NCBI RefSeq assembly: GCF_002014975.1
Contig: NZ_MUXV01000059.1
Location: forward strand, 1 to 14,049
Source of the DNA: Moraxella bovis
GTDB taxonomy: Bacteria > Pseudomonadota > Gammaproteobacteria > Pseudomonadales > Moraxellaceae
Length of the DNA: 14,049 bases
Direction: 5' to 3'
The notes beneath the pieces are model-generated. The model saw only the letters and a list, made by a program, of their open reading frames with translations, was not told the origin of the DNA and did no database searches. Of the stretch, positions 8,125-14,049 are shown piece by piece; position 1 is the first letter of the stretch; every line of letters begins with the position of its first letter. A program made the translations under genes and the position numbers.

Positions 8125-8829
8125 ATGAAAAAACTCTTTTGGTTAATGTCGGCAATTACCCTGACGACAGTCAGTGCAAATGCAGAAAGTGGCAGAATCA
8201 CCATCTCATCTGCCAATGGCGAGCGTCAAGTAAACATCATCGCACCGCCCATGCCTACCCAAACGCTAAGCAATGCTGAGCTTGACAGTGCCATCAATGA
8301 GCTGATGGGGGCGTCACAAGGTAATTCTCGTCTGACCCAAGGGTTTAGCACCAACACCCAAACACTCACTAACTTTTCAGCAAGCAATAATACAGGCAGT
8401 ACAGTCGCTGCTCTAAATGGCTCTGCCCCTGCCACAGCTGCTCGTCTGGCTGCCCGTGCCGCTCACGGCAAGAGCGTGGGTCGCTGTGCCATGTATGTGC
8501 GTAAGGCACTACAATCCGCTGGTTATAGCTTCACCCCACAGCCATCAGCCTATCAGTATGCTAATGGTACGCTTGCCAGTGCAGGTTTTACCCGTATCAG
8601 TAATGACAACTACGTACCACAGATTGGCGATGTAGCAGTCTTTAATCGTACCAGTAAAAATCCGCACGGTCATATCCAAATCTATGATGGTAGCCAGTGG
8701 GTATCAGATTTTCGTCAGCCTAATTTTAGCCCGTATCGCAACCACAATGGATACAGCGTATGGCGTGATACTCGTTACCTAGATGCTACGGCAAATACAG
8801 GTACGATGCTTGCGATGAACGAGCAGTAA
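8125..8829 (+). CDS. Secreted CHAP/NlpC-like cysteine hydrolase, probable peptidoglycan amidase or endopeptidase
   Basis: A 234-residue exported protein. The Sec signal peptide is MKKLFWLMSAITLTTVSANA with probable cleavage after residue 20. A low-complexity, Ser/Thr/Asn/Ala-rich linker (about 45-110) leads to the catalytic domain: GRCAMYVRKAL with nucleophile Cys121, QIGDVAVFN at 166-174, then HGHIQIYDG with His183, followed by WVSDF. The order Cys, Gly-Asp-[VL]-hydrophobic, His-[IV]-x-[IV] is that of CHAP-type amidases, which cut peptidoglycan. A periplasmic or secreted cell-wall role follows by inference. The start has GAGG seven bases upstream; longer forms destroy the signal peptide. It stands alone: dciA is divergent and a terminator follows. 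It could be a housekeeping hydrolase or an antibacterial effector; no immunity-like partner is adjacent. Confidence 0.75.
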   Translation: MKKLFWLMSAITLTTVSANAESGRITISSANGERQVNIIAPPMPTQTLSNAELDSAINELMGASQGNSRLTQGFSTNTQTLTNFSASNNTGSTVAALNGSAPATAARLAARAAHGKSVGRCAMYVRKALQSAGYSFTPQPSAYQYANGTLASAGFTRISNDNYVPQIGDVAVFNRTSKNPHGHIQIYDGSQWVSDFRQPNFSPYRNHNGYSVWRDTRYLDATANTGTMLAMNEQ

Positions 8830-8841
8830 TTTGATAAAGAC

Positions 8842-8866
8842 AAAGGGCGATTATTCGCTCTTTTTT
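8842..8866 (+). terminator. Rho-independent terminator of the CHAP-like gene
   Basis: AAAGGGCGA (8842-8850) pairs with TCGCTCTTT (8855-8863), including one G-U pair, around the loop TTAT, and runs into six T. It begins about 13 bases after the stop codon. Confidence 0.88.
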
Positions 8867-8940
8867 GTTGAGTGTTTGTTTTAAAAGCAGGCGTGCCACG
8901 CACAAAAAAGGACGCATTTGGTACGCCCTAGATGTCATGG

Positions 8941-9906
8941 TTATAAAGCATTGTGCCATGCCACAAGCTCATCCACGTCCCTTTTTATGCCGTCTTTTAA
9001 CTGTGCTAAACTCTCATAATGACGCTCGCCATGCAAGTATTTTTTAAAAATCACACTCAATGTCATGCCGTACAAATCTCCTGTAAACTCTGGCAAATGC
9101 ACTTCTAGGCGATAATCCGTGCCGTTTACGCTTGGGCGTTTGCCGACATTGACCGCCCCAAATAGGCTGCTTGCGGTTTGACCTTTGATGCCGCCCCCTA
9201 AGGCATATAAATCAACTGCCTTGCCGTCCTTAACTGCTAAAATATCCGCCCCAAAAATCCCCTGTGTGGCAGGTTTTAGCCTATCTAAGGCAACGTTGGC
9301 GGTGGGAAAATCAAGCGTACGCCCAATTTTGTCGCCATGTACCACTTGCCCTGTCATGGTATAGTCTCGCCCAAGCATGATTTTGGCGGTGTCCAAATCG
9401 CCCTGTGCCAACGCACCACGCACCGCCGTGGAGCTAACTCGCACCTTATCATGGGCGATAGTGGCAAGGCTATCCACGCTAAACCCCAGCCCCTGCAAAA
9501 ACGCCTTATCGCCTGTGCGGTCATGTCCAAAACGAAAATCATCGCCCAGCACCAGATGCTCTGCCCTCAAAGTGGTCAAAAGCGTGGCAAAAGCGTGGGC
9601 GGATAGGTGGCGAAAATCGTCATTGAAATTTGCCTTGATGACAAAATCTATGCCATGACCGCCCAGCAAGGCGACTTTTTCGGCAAAGTTTGTCAAGCGG
9701 GCAGGGGGGCTTTGTGGGCTAAAAAATTCCCTAGGCTGTGGCTCAAACACCATGACGGCAGTGGCAAGTGATTGCTTGGTGGCGTCTTTGATTAAGGTTT
9801 GGAGCATTGCCTGATGTCCCAAATGCACCCCATCAAAGTTGCCAATGGTCAAGGCGTGTGGGGGCAAGGCGGTGGGGGCATGTGGGTCTAAGTTGATGAT
9901 TTGCAT
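8941..9906 (-). CDS. ribF: Bifunctional riboflavin kinase / FAD synthetase
   Basis: Converts riboflavin to FMN and then FAD in the cytosol. The 321-residue product (E. coli 313) has both domains. The N-terminal FAD synthetase part carries IGNFDGVHLGH (21-31), FEPQP (54-58), GDDFRFG (121-127) and VRVSSTAVR (155-163). The C-terminal flavokinase part carries GQVVHGDKIGRTLDFPTANV (186-205), with the PTAN nucleotide/Mg motif, and LEVHLPEF...DLYG (268-280). A short insertion around ALGGGIKGQTASS (235-247) precedes the usual NVGKRP. The frame extends 24 codons upstream, but a TATAAT at 9937-9942 falls inside that extension, so MQIINLD is the likely start; its Shine-Dalgarno is poor. No FMN riboswitch is visible upstream. 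In many bacteria ribF adjoins ileS-lspA; here it does not. Confidence 0.95.
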   Translation of the reverse strand: MQIINLDPHAPTALPPHALTIGNFDGVHLGHQAMLQTLIKDATKQSLATAVMVFEPQPREFFSPQSPPARLTNFAEKVALLGGHGIDFVIKANFNDDFRHLSAHAFATLLTTLRAEHLVLGDDFRFGHDRTGDKAFLQGLGFSVDSLATIAHDKVRVSSTAVRGALAQGDLDTAKIMLGRDYTMTGQVVHGDKIGRTLDFPTANVALDRLKPATQGIFGADILAVKDGKAVDLYALGGGIKGQTASSLFGAVNVGKRPSVNGTDYRLEVHLPEFTGDLYGMTLSVIFKKYLHGERHYESLAQLKDGIKRDVDELVAWHNAL

Positions 9907-9936
9907 GAAAATGAAAAATGGACGAACAAAGGACAT

Positions 9937-9942
9937 ATTATA
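9937..9942 (-). promoter_or_regulatory. -10 element for ribF
   Basis: TATAAT on the minus strand, 31 bases upstream of the ribF start. No good -35 is seen at 16-18 bases (ATGAAA is the nearest candidate), so only the -10 is claimed. It supports the shorter ribF start. Confidence 0.45.
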
Positions 9943-10019
9943 GGTGAAATTCATCATTTTTTCATAAAAAATTACCATAAAATTTGTTATGATGACCGGT
10001 TTGTGTGATGTGATGATTG

Positions 10020-10400
10020 ATGATGATAAAATTTTCTGTCAAATGGCTGTGGTTTGCCATACTGGTGTGGTTTGGGCTGTCCTGCTATGGACTTTTTTTG
10101 CGTGTACCAAGCTGTCAAGTGCCAAGCATTAGCCATTTGGATAAAGTGGTTCATTTTGCGATGTTTTTTGGGCAGTTTTATTTGTTATCACTGTTATTTA
10201 ACATCAATACCAAAACCAAAGCACTCTACCTGTGGGCGGTGGCTTTGGGCTGGGCGATGGCAAGCGAGCTGATACAAGGCTATTTTACCACACGCACCAT
10301 GGATGTATGGGACGGCGTGGCGGATATGGTAGGGGCGAGTTTGGCGGTGGGGTGGGGGTATTTACGGCAAAGGGGGTGTTTTAAAGGTATTGTTAATTGA
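10020..10400 (+). CDS. VanZ-like family small membrane protein
   Basis: A 126-residue protein with about four hydrophobic segments (residues 8-28, 45-62, 69-85 and 100-115). The VanZ-like pattern is present: HLDKVVHFAMFFG before the second helix, and ASELIQGYFTTRTMDVWDGVADMVGASLAVG, matching the family's E-x-x-Q...R-x-x-D-x-x-D-x-x-x-N/D-x-x-G. The family is widespread and mostly uncharacterised; its name comes from a teicoplanin-resistance gene, but no resistance role should be assumed. Two ATGs (10020, 10023) and a TTG just before them are all possible starts, and none has a strong ribosome site. It is divergent from ribF and convergent with rlmH. The 130 bases that follow are AT-rich with no clear terminator. 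Confidence 0.8.
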   Translation: MMIKFSVKWLWFAILVWFGLSCYGLFLRVPSCQVPSISHLDKVVHFAMFFGQFYLLSLLFNINTKTKALYLWAVALGWAMASELIQGYFTTRTMDVWDGVADMVGASLAVGWGYLRQRGCFKGIVN

Positions 10401-10530
10401 CCGTGCTTTTAGATGCATTTGCCCTATAAACGCATTGATTTTTGGATGAATAAATTACCCTACACGTCTAAATTTTAAAAATATCTCTTTATTGAACAGT
10501 ACCTATTTCAAATGTGTGTACCCTACCCAC

Positions 10531-11010
10531 TCACGCCCGATGATAGGGGTGATTATTAATGATACTCATCGCCCGATAGAGCTGTTCTATCAGCACCACT
10601 CGCACCAAAGGGTGGGGCAGGGTCAAATCCGACAGCGACCATTTAAAATCCGCCTGCGTTAGCACGTCCGCCGACACCCCGTCCGCCCCGCCGATGACCA
10701 GAGCGATATCGGTGCCGTCCGTCATGGCAGTCTGCAAACGGTCGGCAAGGCGTTCGGTAGAGAGCATTTCGCCTTTGACTTCTAGCACCCAGAGCTTTTC
10801 TTTGGGTAGGCGAGCGGACAAAATGGCTTGCCCTTCTTGGGTTTTGTATTTTTCTATTTCGGCAAATGATGGATTTTTGGCACGTTTGGCAGGGGGTATC
10901 TCCACAATCTCGGTACTCATCATTGGCTGTATGCGTTTGGCGTATTCGTCCACGCCTGTCTGTACCCATGCAGGCATTTTGTGTCCGACACTTAGGATTC
11001 TTAATTTCAT
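10531..11010 (-). CDS. rlmH: 23S rRNA pseudouridine-1915 N3-methyltransferase
   Basis: SPOUT-class methyltransferase that uses SAM to methylate pseudouridine 1915 in helix 69 of 23S rRNA on assembled 70S ribosomes. The 159-residue product (E. coli 155) starts MKLRILSVGHKMPAWV and shows the SAM-binding knot segment LVIGGADGVS (104-113). It ends with the nearly invariant block at 125-158 containing SLSDLTLPHPLVR, EQLYRAMSI and NNHPYHR. Everything expected of an active enzyme is present. A TATAAT -10 lies about 27 bases upstream of the start at 11037-11042. In many bacteria rsfS precedes rlmH; here the upstream side is instead a decayed insertion sequence, so upstream partners may have been displaced. 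Confidence 0.96.
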   Translation of the reverse strand: MKLRILSVGHKMPAWVQTGVDEYAKRIQPMMSTEIVEIPPAKRAKNPSFAEIEKYKTQEGQAILSARLPKEKLWVLEVKGEMLSTERLADRLQTAMTDGTDIALVIGGADGVSADVLTQADFKWSLSDLTLPHPLVRVVLIEQLYRAMSIINNHPYHRA

Positions 11011-11036
11011 GGCGATTTATCAAAAGTAAAAAGCGT

Positions 11037-11042
11037 ATTATA
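11037..11042 (-). promoter_or_regulatory. -10 element for rlmH
   Basis: TATAAT on the minus strand, 26 bases upstream of the rlmH ATG. No convincing -35 is seen at the usual distance. It lies between rlmH and the truncated end of the insertion sequence, so rlmH may keep its own promoter. Confidence 0.4.
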
Positions 11043-11089
11043 AATAAAAACCACAAATATTGGTAAAGTGTAAAAAACTCACCCGTTAT

Positions 11090-11600
11090 TTACACTTAAA
11101 GAGCTTAAAGTCATGCATTTAAATGATGCTGGTGTCTACTTGTAAGATGACCTTGTGGTGATTGATGATACATTGCACCTTTGCGGTATGACGCTTTTTC
11201 TTGCCAGAATACATCAATGCTTGGTTTTTTTAGAACGATTAACACGCACTTCGCTCACATCCACAATCGCAATGTCATCTTTGGTGGGTGTTTGGGTGGC
11301 AATGGCAAAGCCTTGCTTGCTTAGTGTGTCTTCAATCCAATGGCTTTTACGGATAAGTGTGCTTTCATGGATGCCAAAGTCAGCGGCTATCTGCTCATAG
11401 GTGCGATATTCTTTAAAATACTGCAAGGTTGCCATTAACAAATTGGGCATACCAATTTTGAGTTTTCTACCACCTCTTTGATGTATGCTAGCTTGTGCTT
11501 GCTCTAAACAAGCAAGTATGTTGTTAAAGACTTCTCGCTTAACACCAATTAAGCGTTTAAACTTTTCATCAGATAAGTGTGTGGATGCTTCGTAGTTCAT
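11090..11600 (-). pseudogene. Truncated two-frame IS5-family transposase
   Basis: The first frame (11600 to 11214, 128 codons, starting MNYEASTHLSDEKFKRLIGV) is intact. It holds the helix-turn-helix YRTYEQIAADFGIHESTLIR and the first catalytic aspartate in IAIVDVSEVRV. At the A7 run (11225-11231) a -1 shift continues into the expected second frame with SKKNQALMYSGKKKRHTAKV, the usual arrangement for this group. That frame meets an in-frame TAA at 11119-11121, after which HDFKLFK is still readable before similarity ends. The later D and E of the DDE triad are absent, so no active transposase can be made. Confidence 0.78.
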
Positions 11601-11639
11601 TGGGGTATTTTAGCATAGGAAGGGTTTTGCAGGAGGTCT
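11090..11639 (-). mobile_element. Decayed IS5-family (IS1031/IS427-type) insertion sequence, one end missing
   Basis: The transposase-proximal end is recognisable: on the minus strand it begins AGACCTCCTGCAAAACCC (11622-11639) and is followed within 25 bases by the transposase ATG, a layout typical of this IS group. No inverted copy of this end is found near 11060-11110, where the coding similarity stops at HDFKLFK, so the distal part is deleted. The remaining 550 or so bases are well short of a full element of this group, usually somewhat over 800. The left boundary (about 11090) is approximate. It separates rlmH from a beheaded PAP2 gene. Confidence 0.75.
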
Positions 11640-11875
11640 ATTGTTGGCATTGACGCATTTCCAAGTTTACATACAGGATTTGCAGTATTTATCAATGGAT
11701 TTTTCTTTATCAATCAGCGGTACAAATTGGCTTGGCGTTATTGCCTATTACCATTGGTTTGATGATTTCTACCCAATATTTTGCCTTTCATTATGGGGTG
11801 GATTTATTGGCAGGATTCATATTAGCAATTGGCGTTTTAATGTTTATCAACTATTATCAAAAGGTACAATCATGA
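11640..11875 (+). pseudogene. 3' remnant of a PAP2-family phosphatase, beheaded by the IS and frameshifted
   Basis: Two frames together give the C-terminal half of a PAP2 (phosphatidic acid phosphatase type 2) protein. From 11643 the frame reads VGIDAFPSLHTGFAVFI, carrying the PSLH form of PAP2 motif 2, and stops at 11757-11762. From about 11762 the next frame reads MISTQYFAFHYGVDLLAGFI, carrying motif 3 with its catalytic His and Asp, and ends VQS. Adding one base in the T-run near 11757-11760 would join them as LPLVLMISTQ. The N-terminal half is absent, including beyond the IS. The TGA (11873-11875) overlaps the downstream ATG as ATGA, so the phosphatase was once translationally coupled to the synthase gene. 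The same stretch could be misread as a 77-residue N-terminal extension of that synthase. Confidence 0.8.
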
Positions 11876-12822
11876 CCATACTCCCCCTACGCCTCATCGC
11901 CACAGGCAAGGCATTGTCACAGCAAAAAGTCCATTCTGGCGAGCTTGATAAACACCTAAATAAACCAGACGGCTATGTACAAAAAAGAAGTGGCATTTTG
12001 TATCGTCATCACGCTGATTTACATTTAACCCAAGCTGAGTTGGCAGGGCAGGCGATTTTGGACGCGTGCAAGCAAGCCAACTTGTCTTTGTCGGACATTG
12101 ACCTTTTGATTACGGTCAATGGCGTACCACAGCAAGCCTTGCCCAGCACCACAAGCCATATTTTTGCAAAACTCAATTGGCAAGGCACAGGCTATGATGT
12201 CAATGCCAGTTGCGTGGGCTTTTTGCCTGCTTTGCAACAGGCAGAAGCGTTATTGAATATGGGGTATTACAAACGCATTGCCATTTGTGCGTCCGATTTG
12301 GCGTCTCGGGGCTTGAATTGGCAGAACGATGAAACAGCGTTGATTTTTGGCGATGGGGCAAGTTGCGTCATTCTTGAAAAAGGGGCGGGCAATGGCGGTG
12401 GGCTGACGAGCTTTTTGATGCAAAGCTATCCTGACGGCATTGAATATTGTCAAATCAAGGCAGGTGACACAGCAAGAAATCCCAAAACAGGCATGACGGA
12501 CAGCGATTTTTGTTTTGCCATGGACGGCTTTGGCGTGTTTAAAAAAACGAGCGAAGTGTTGCCCGTCTTTTTGGAGAAATTATTTGCCACACCACAAAAT
12601 CCCTTAACCATCAAAGATATAGATTTGTGGGTAGTCCATCAAGCCAGTCATTTGGGCATGAGCCATCTCATCAAACGCTTGCACATTGACCCACAAAAAG
12701 TCATCAACATTTACCCCACGCACGGCAATCAAGTCTCTGCGTTCTTGCCCACGGTGCTACACGAAGCGGTCATTGCTGGGCAATGGCAACGGGGCAAAAC
12801 GGTGGCACGGGGGCGGGGCTGA
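11872..12822 (+). CDS. FabH/OleA-like 3-oxoacyl synthase III, C-terminus frameshifted
   Basis: Thiolase-fold condensing enzyme expected to join an acyl-CoA or acyl-ACP with a second acyl unit by decarboxylative or head-to-head Claisen condensation. The catalytic triad is intact: Cys114 in VNASCVGF, His256 in VVHQAS and Asn286 in THGNQVSAFLP, with ALIFGDGAS at 156-164. The ATG at 11872 is chosen because AAGG lies seven bases upstream, it overlaps the PAP2 stop, and homology begins here. The frame ends at 12820-12822 as VARGRG, giving 316 residues. The true family C-terminus TGAGLTLAGAIWQI is encoded in the next frame (12807-12851), so the final strand and glycine-rich loop near the active site are lost. 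The following reductase suggests an OleA-like or beta-ketolipid role, but the region around the Cys is closer to FabH than to classical OleA. Confidence 0.8.
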   Translation: MTILPLRLIATGKALSQQKVHSGELDKHLNKPDGYVQKRSGILYRHHADLHLTQAELAGQAILDACKQANLSLSDIDLLITVNGVPQQALPSTTSHIFAKLNWQGTGYDVNASCVGFLPALQQAEALLNMGYYKRIAICASDLASRGLNWQNDETALIFGDGASCVILEKGAGNGGGLTSFLMQSYPDGIEYCQIKAGDTARNPKTGMTDSDFCFAMDGFGVFKKTSEVLPVFLEKLFATPQNPLTIKDIDLWVVHQASHLGMSHLIKRLHIDPQKVINIYPTHGNQVSAFLPTVLHEAVIAGQWQRGKTVARGRG

Positions 12823-12865
12823 CTTTGGCAGGGGCGATTTGGCAAATTTAAACAATGGGTAATCA

Positions 12866-13864
12866 ATGAAAATTTTAATCACAGGAGCAACGAGCGGACT
12901 TGGGCGGACAGCTTGCGATATGGCGTTGGGGCGGGGTCATCAAGTCATTGCGGTGGGGCGAAACAAAGAAGTATTGAACGAGCTTGCCACGCTTGGGGGT
13001 CAGACTTATGCCTGCGATTTGGCGGTGGAGTGGTTGCCCAACCACATTTTTGAGACGGTGGATGCGGTGTGGCATTGTGCAGGGTTGTCATCACCTTGGG
13101 GAGCGTATCAGGATTTTTATGCCGTCAATGTGGGGGCGACAAAGCAACTTGCCGAGCAAGCAGGACAGGCAGGCGTGCCGTATTTTGTGCATATTTCTAC
13201 GCCATCTTTGTATTTTGACTATCAAAATCATCTTGATATTAAAGAAGATTATCAGCCTAGCTCTTATGTCAATCACTATGCCCATACCAAAGCCCTAGCC
13301 GAAACGGTTATCCTAAAAATGGTGCAACAATTCCCCCAAACACGCTATATTATGCTCCGCCCCCGTGCGATTTTTGGCAAATACGACCAAGTGCTGATTC
13401 CCCGTTTATTAAAAGTGATTGAACAAAAAGGCTTTTTGCCCTTGCCAAATGGTGGGCGGGCGATGATGGATTTCACTTTTGCCGACAATGTGGTGGAAGC
13501 CATGCTCTGTGCGGTGCGTACGGATTTGCCAAGCGGTATCAGCGGGCAGGCGTTTAACATTACGGGTGGCGAACCGATGGCGTTAAGGGCGGTGCTGGAT
13601 AACTTGTTTGTTGATGAATTAAAAATGGACTTTAAGGTTAAAGCCGTGCCATATCCGATTTTGCGTACGCTTGCATTAGGGCTAGAAACCATCGCCAAAC
13701 TGACCCAAAAAGAGCCGATTCTGACCGCTTATAGCGTCGGGGCGTTGAATTTTGATATGGTATTAAACATTGATAAGGCTAGGCAAATACTCGGTTATGT
13801 GCCAAAAGTGAGTATGGCGGAGGCGATTGGGCGGACGGCTGTGGAATTACGCGTTAAGGAGTAA
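12866..13864 (+). CDS. NAD(P)-dependent epimerase/3-beta-HSD-type reductase (OleD-like extended SDR)
   Basis: A 332-residue extended short-chain dehydrogenase. The Rossmann motif is TGATSGLG (6-13), followed by CAGLSSPWG (71-79), HISTPS (109-114) with the catalytic Ser/Thr, and Y-x-x-x-K as YAHTK with Tyr138 and Lys142. LRPRAIFG and DFTFADNVVEAM follow in the substrate domain, and ITGGEP near the C-terminus is typical of the 3-beta-HSD/epimerase family. The STPS...YAHTKALAE pattern resembles OleD, which reduces 2-alkyl-3-keto acids in long-chain olefin synthesis. A beta-keto product of the upstream synthase is a sensible substrate, though this is inferred. It starts 14 bases after the ancestral end of the synthase (12851), consistent with an operon; GGGT is a weak ribosome site. 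The gene is intact. No OleB or OleC homologue is visible here. Confidence 0.82.
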   Translation: MKILITGATSGLGRTACDMALGRGHQVIAVGRNKEVLNELATLGGQTYACDLAVEWLPNHIFETVDAVWHCAGLSSPWGAYQDFYAVNVGATKQLAEQAGQAGVPYFVHISTPSLYFDYQNHLDIKEDYQPSSYVNHYAHTKALAETVILKMVQQFPQTRYIMLRPRAIFGKYDQVLIPRLLKVIEQKGFLPLPNGGRAMMDFTFADNVVEAMLCAVRTDLPSGISGQAFNITGGEPMALRAVLDNLFVDELKMDFKVKAVPYPILRTLALGLETIAKLTQKEPILTAYSVGALNFDMVLNIDKARQILGYVPKVSMAEAIGRTAVELRVKE

Positions 13865-13875
13865 AATAAAACCGT

Positions 13876-13887
13876 TTCAGGCAGCCC
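13876..13887 (-). repeat. Neisseriaceae-type DNA uptake sequence match
   Basis: On the minus strand this is GGGCTGCCTGAA, differing only at the first base from the 12-mer AGGCTGCCTGAA, the dialect known from Simonsiella-type Neisseriaceae. The overlapping plus-strand 12-mer AGGCAGCCCGAA (13879-13890) is one mismatch from the Kingella dialect. It lies 12 bases past the reductase stop, next to the shared terminator, where uptake sequences commonly sit in that family. I found no other copy by eye in the window. Confidence 0.5.
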
Positions 13888-13896
13888 GAAAACAAA

Positions 13897-13929
13897 AAAA
13901 CACCGTTTTCATCGTAAAAAAGGTGTTTT
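13897..13929. terminator. Bidirectional terminator between the SDR and S-formylglutathione hydrolase genes
   Basis: AAAACACC (13897-13904) pairs with GGTGTTTT (13922-13929), with a possible inner TTTT/AAAA pairing around CATCGT. The A-run on the left and T-run on the right suit termination from both directions for the two convergent genes. Confidence 0.78.
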
Positions 13930-13933
13930 CTCA

Positions 13934-14049
13934 TTATTTCAAATACTTGGCATGAAAGGCAATATGCTCGCCAATAAAACTAGAAATAAAATAATAGCTG
14001 TGGTCAAAACCCGCTCGCAAATTAAATTTAGGCATTGTTAAACTAAAAT
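13934..14049 (-). CDS. S-formylglutathione hydrolase, C-terminal end only
   Basis: The frame enters from the right edge and stops at a TAA (13934-13936), giving the last 38 residues. It contains [20 protein letters not shown] and ends AFHAKYLK. This is the nearly invariant end of S-formylglutathione hydrolase (FghA/EstD), whose catalytic His lies in the G-[YF]-D-H-S-Y-[YF]-F motif. The enzyme hydrolyses S-formylglutathione to formate and glutathione, the last step of glutathione-dependent formaldehyde detoxification, and is usually encoded near adhC. The catalytic Ser and Asp lie outside the window. Confidence 0.85.
   Translation of the reverse strand, partial: FSLTMPKFNLRAGFDHSYYFISSFIGEHIAFHAKYLK

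Noticed and set aside
9907..10019. FMN riboswitch upstream of ribF
   Set aside because: The interval is only about 110 bases, AT-rich, and shows none of the conserved RFN stems; it is filled by divergent promoters.
10401..10530. Gene or terminator between the VanZ-like gene and rlmH
   Set aside because: Every frame is interrupted and no convincing stem with a T-run is visible; a repeated TACCCTAC is too short to mean anything.
11641..11871. 77-residue N-terminal extension of the KAS III protein
   Set aside because: The stretch encodes PAP2 motifs in the other frames, KAS III homology begins at the ATG at 11872, and a good AAGG ribosome site lies just before that ATG.
12807..12819. Phase-variable G tract in the KAS III gene
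   Set aside because: The runs are only five and four G split by a C, and the frame change must lie before them, so slippage in the G runs would not restore the normal ending.
1..14049. CRISPR array, prophage or toxin-antitoxin pair
   Set aside because: No regularly spaced repeats, phage structural genes or paired small antitoxin/toxin frames were seen on either strand.

Overview
The window looks like chromosomal DNA from a member of the Moraxellaceae, most likely Moraxella. This is judged from overall protein character (gltX of 503 codons, lpxC followed by a dciA-like DUF721 gene, oligopeptidase A, RibF, RlmH) and a moderately AT-rich composition. The species cannot be fixed from this sequence alone. 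Most of the window (about 200-11010) is ordinary housekeeping DNA with well-spaced promoters and hairpin terminators.

Layout. The left edge (1-209) holds no firm gene, only a short open frame running in from outside. Next come prlC (oligopeptidase A, minus) and a divergent endonuclease/exonuclease/phosphatase-family gene (plus) closed by a nested hairpin terminator. Then gltX (glutamyl-tRNA synthetase) and a two-tRNA operon, tRNA-Ala(GGC) and tRNA-Glu(TTC), which has a consensus sigma70 promoter and its own terminator, so the enzyme gene sits beside one of its substrate tRNAs. After this are a DUF457/YdjM-type membrane protein, lpxC (lipid A synthesis), a convergent dciA-like gene (minus), a secreted CHAP-like cysteine hydrolase (plus), ribF (minus) with a divergent VanZ-like membrane protein (plus), and rlmH (minus).

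From about 11090 the character changes. A decayed IS5-family element on the minus strand has lost one end and carries an in-frame stop. It abuts a headless, frameshifted PAP2-phosphatase remnant. The remnant's stop codon overlaps, as ATGA, the start of a FabH-like ketoacyl synthase III gene, which is followed by an NAD(P)-dependent epimerase/3-beta-HSD-type reductase resembling OleD. The synthase keeps its Cys-His-Asn triad but is frameshifted just before its conserved C-terminus, as if 10 bp had been deleted. Past the reductase, a convergent intergenic region carries a bidirectional terminator and an 11-base exact match to a Neisseriaceae DNA uptake sequence dialect. The window ends inside the 3' end of an S-formylglutathione hydrolase gene (minus).

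The most interesting reading is that about 11640-13890 is a laterally acquired, now eroding, lipid-modifying operon (PAP2, KAS III, SDR). It appears to have come from a Neisseriaceae donor by natural transformation, with the IS remnant marking the junction to native DNA beside rlmH. The gene identities are seen in sequence; the donor and the direction of transfer are inference.
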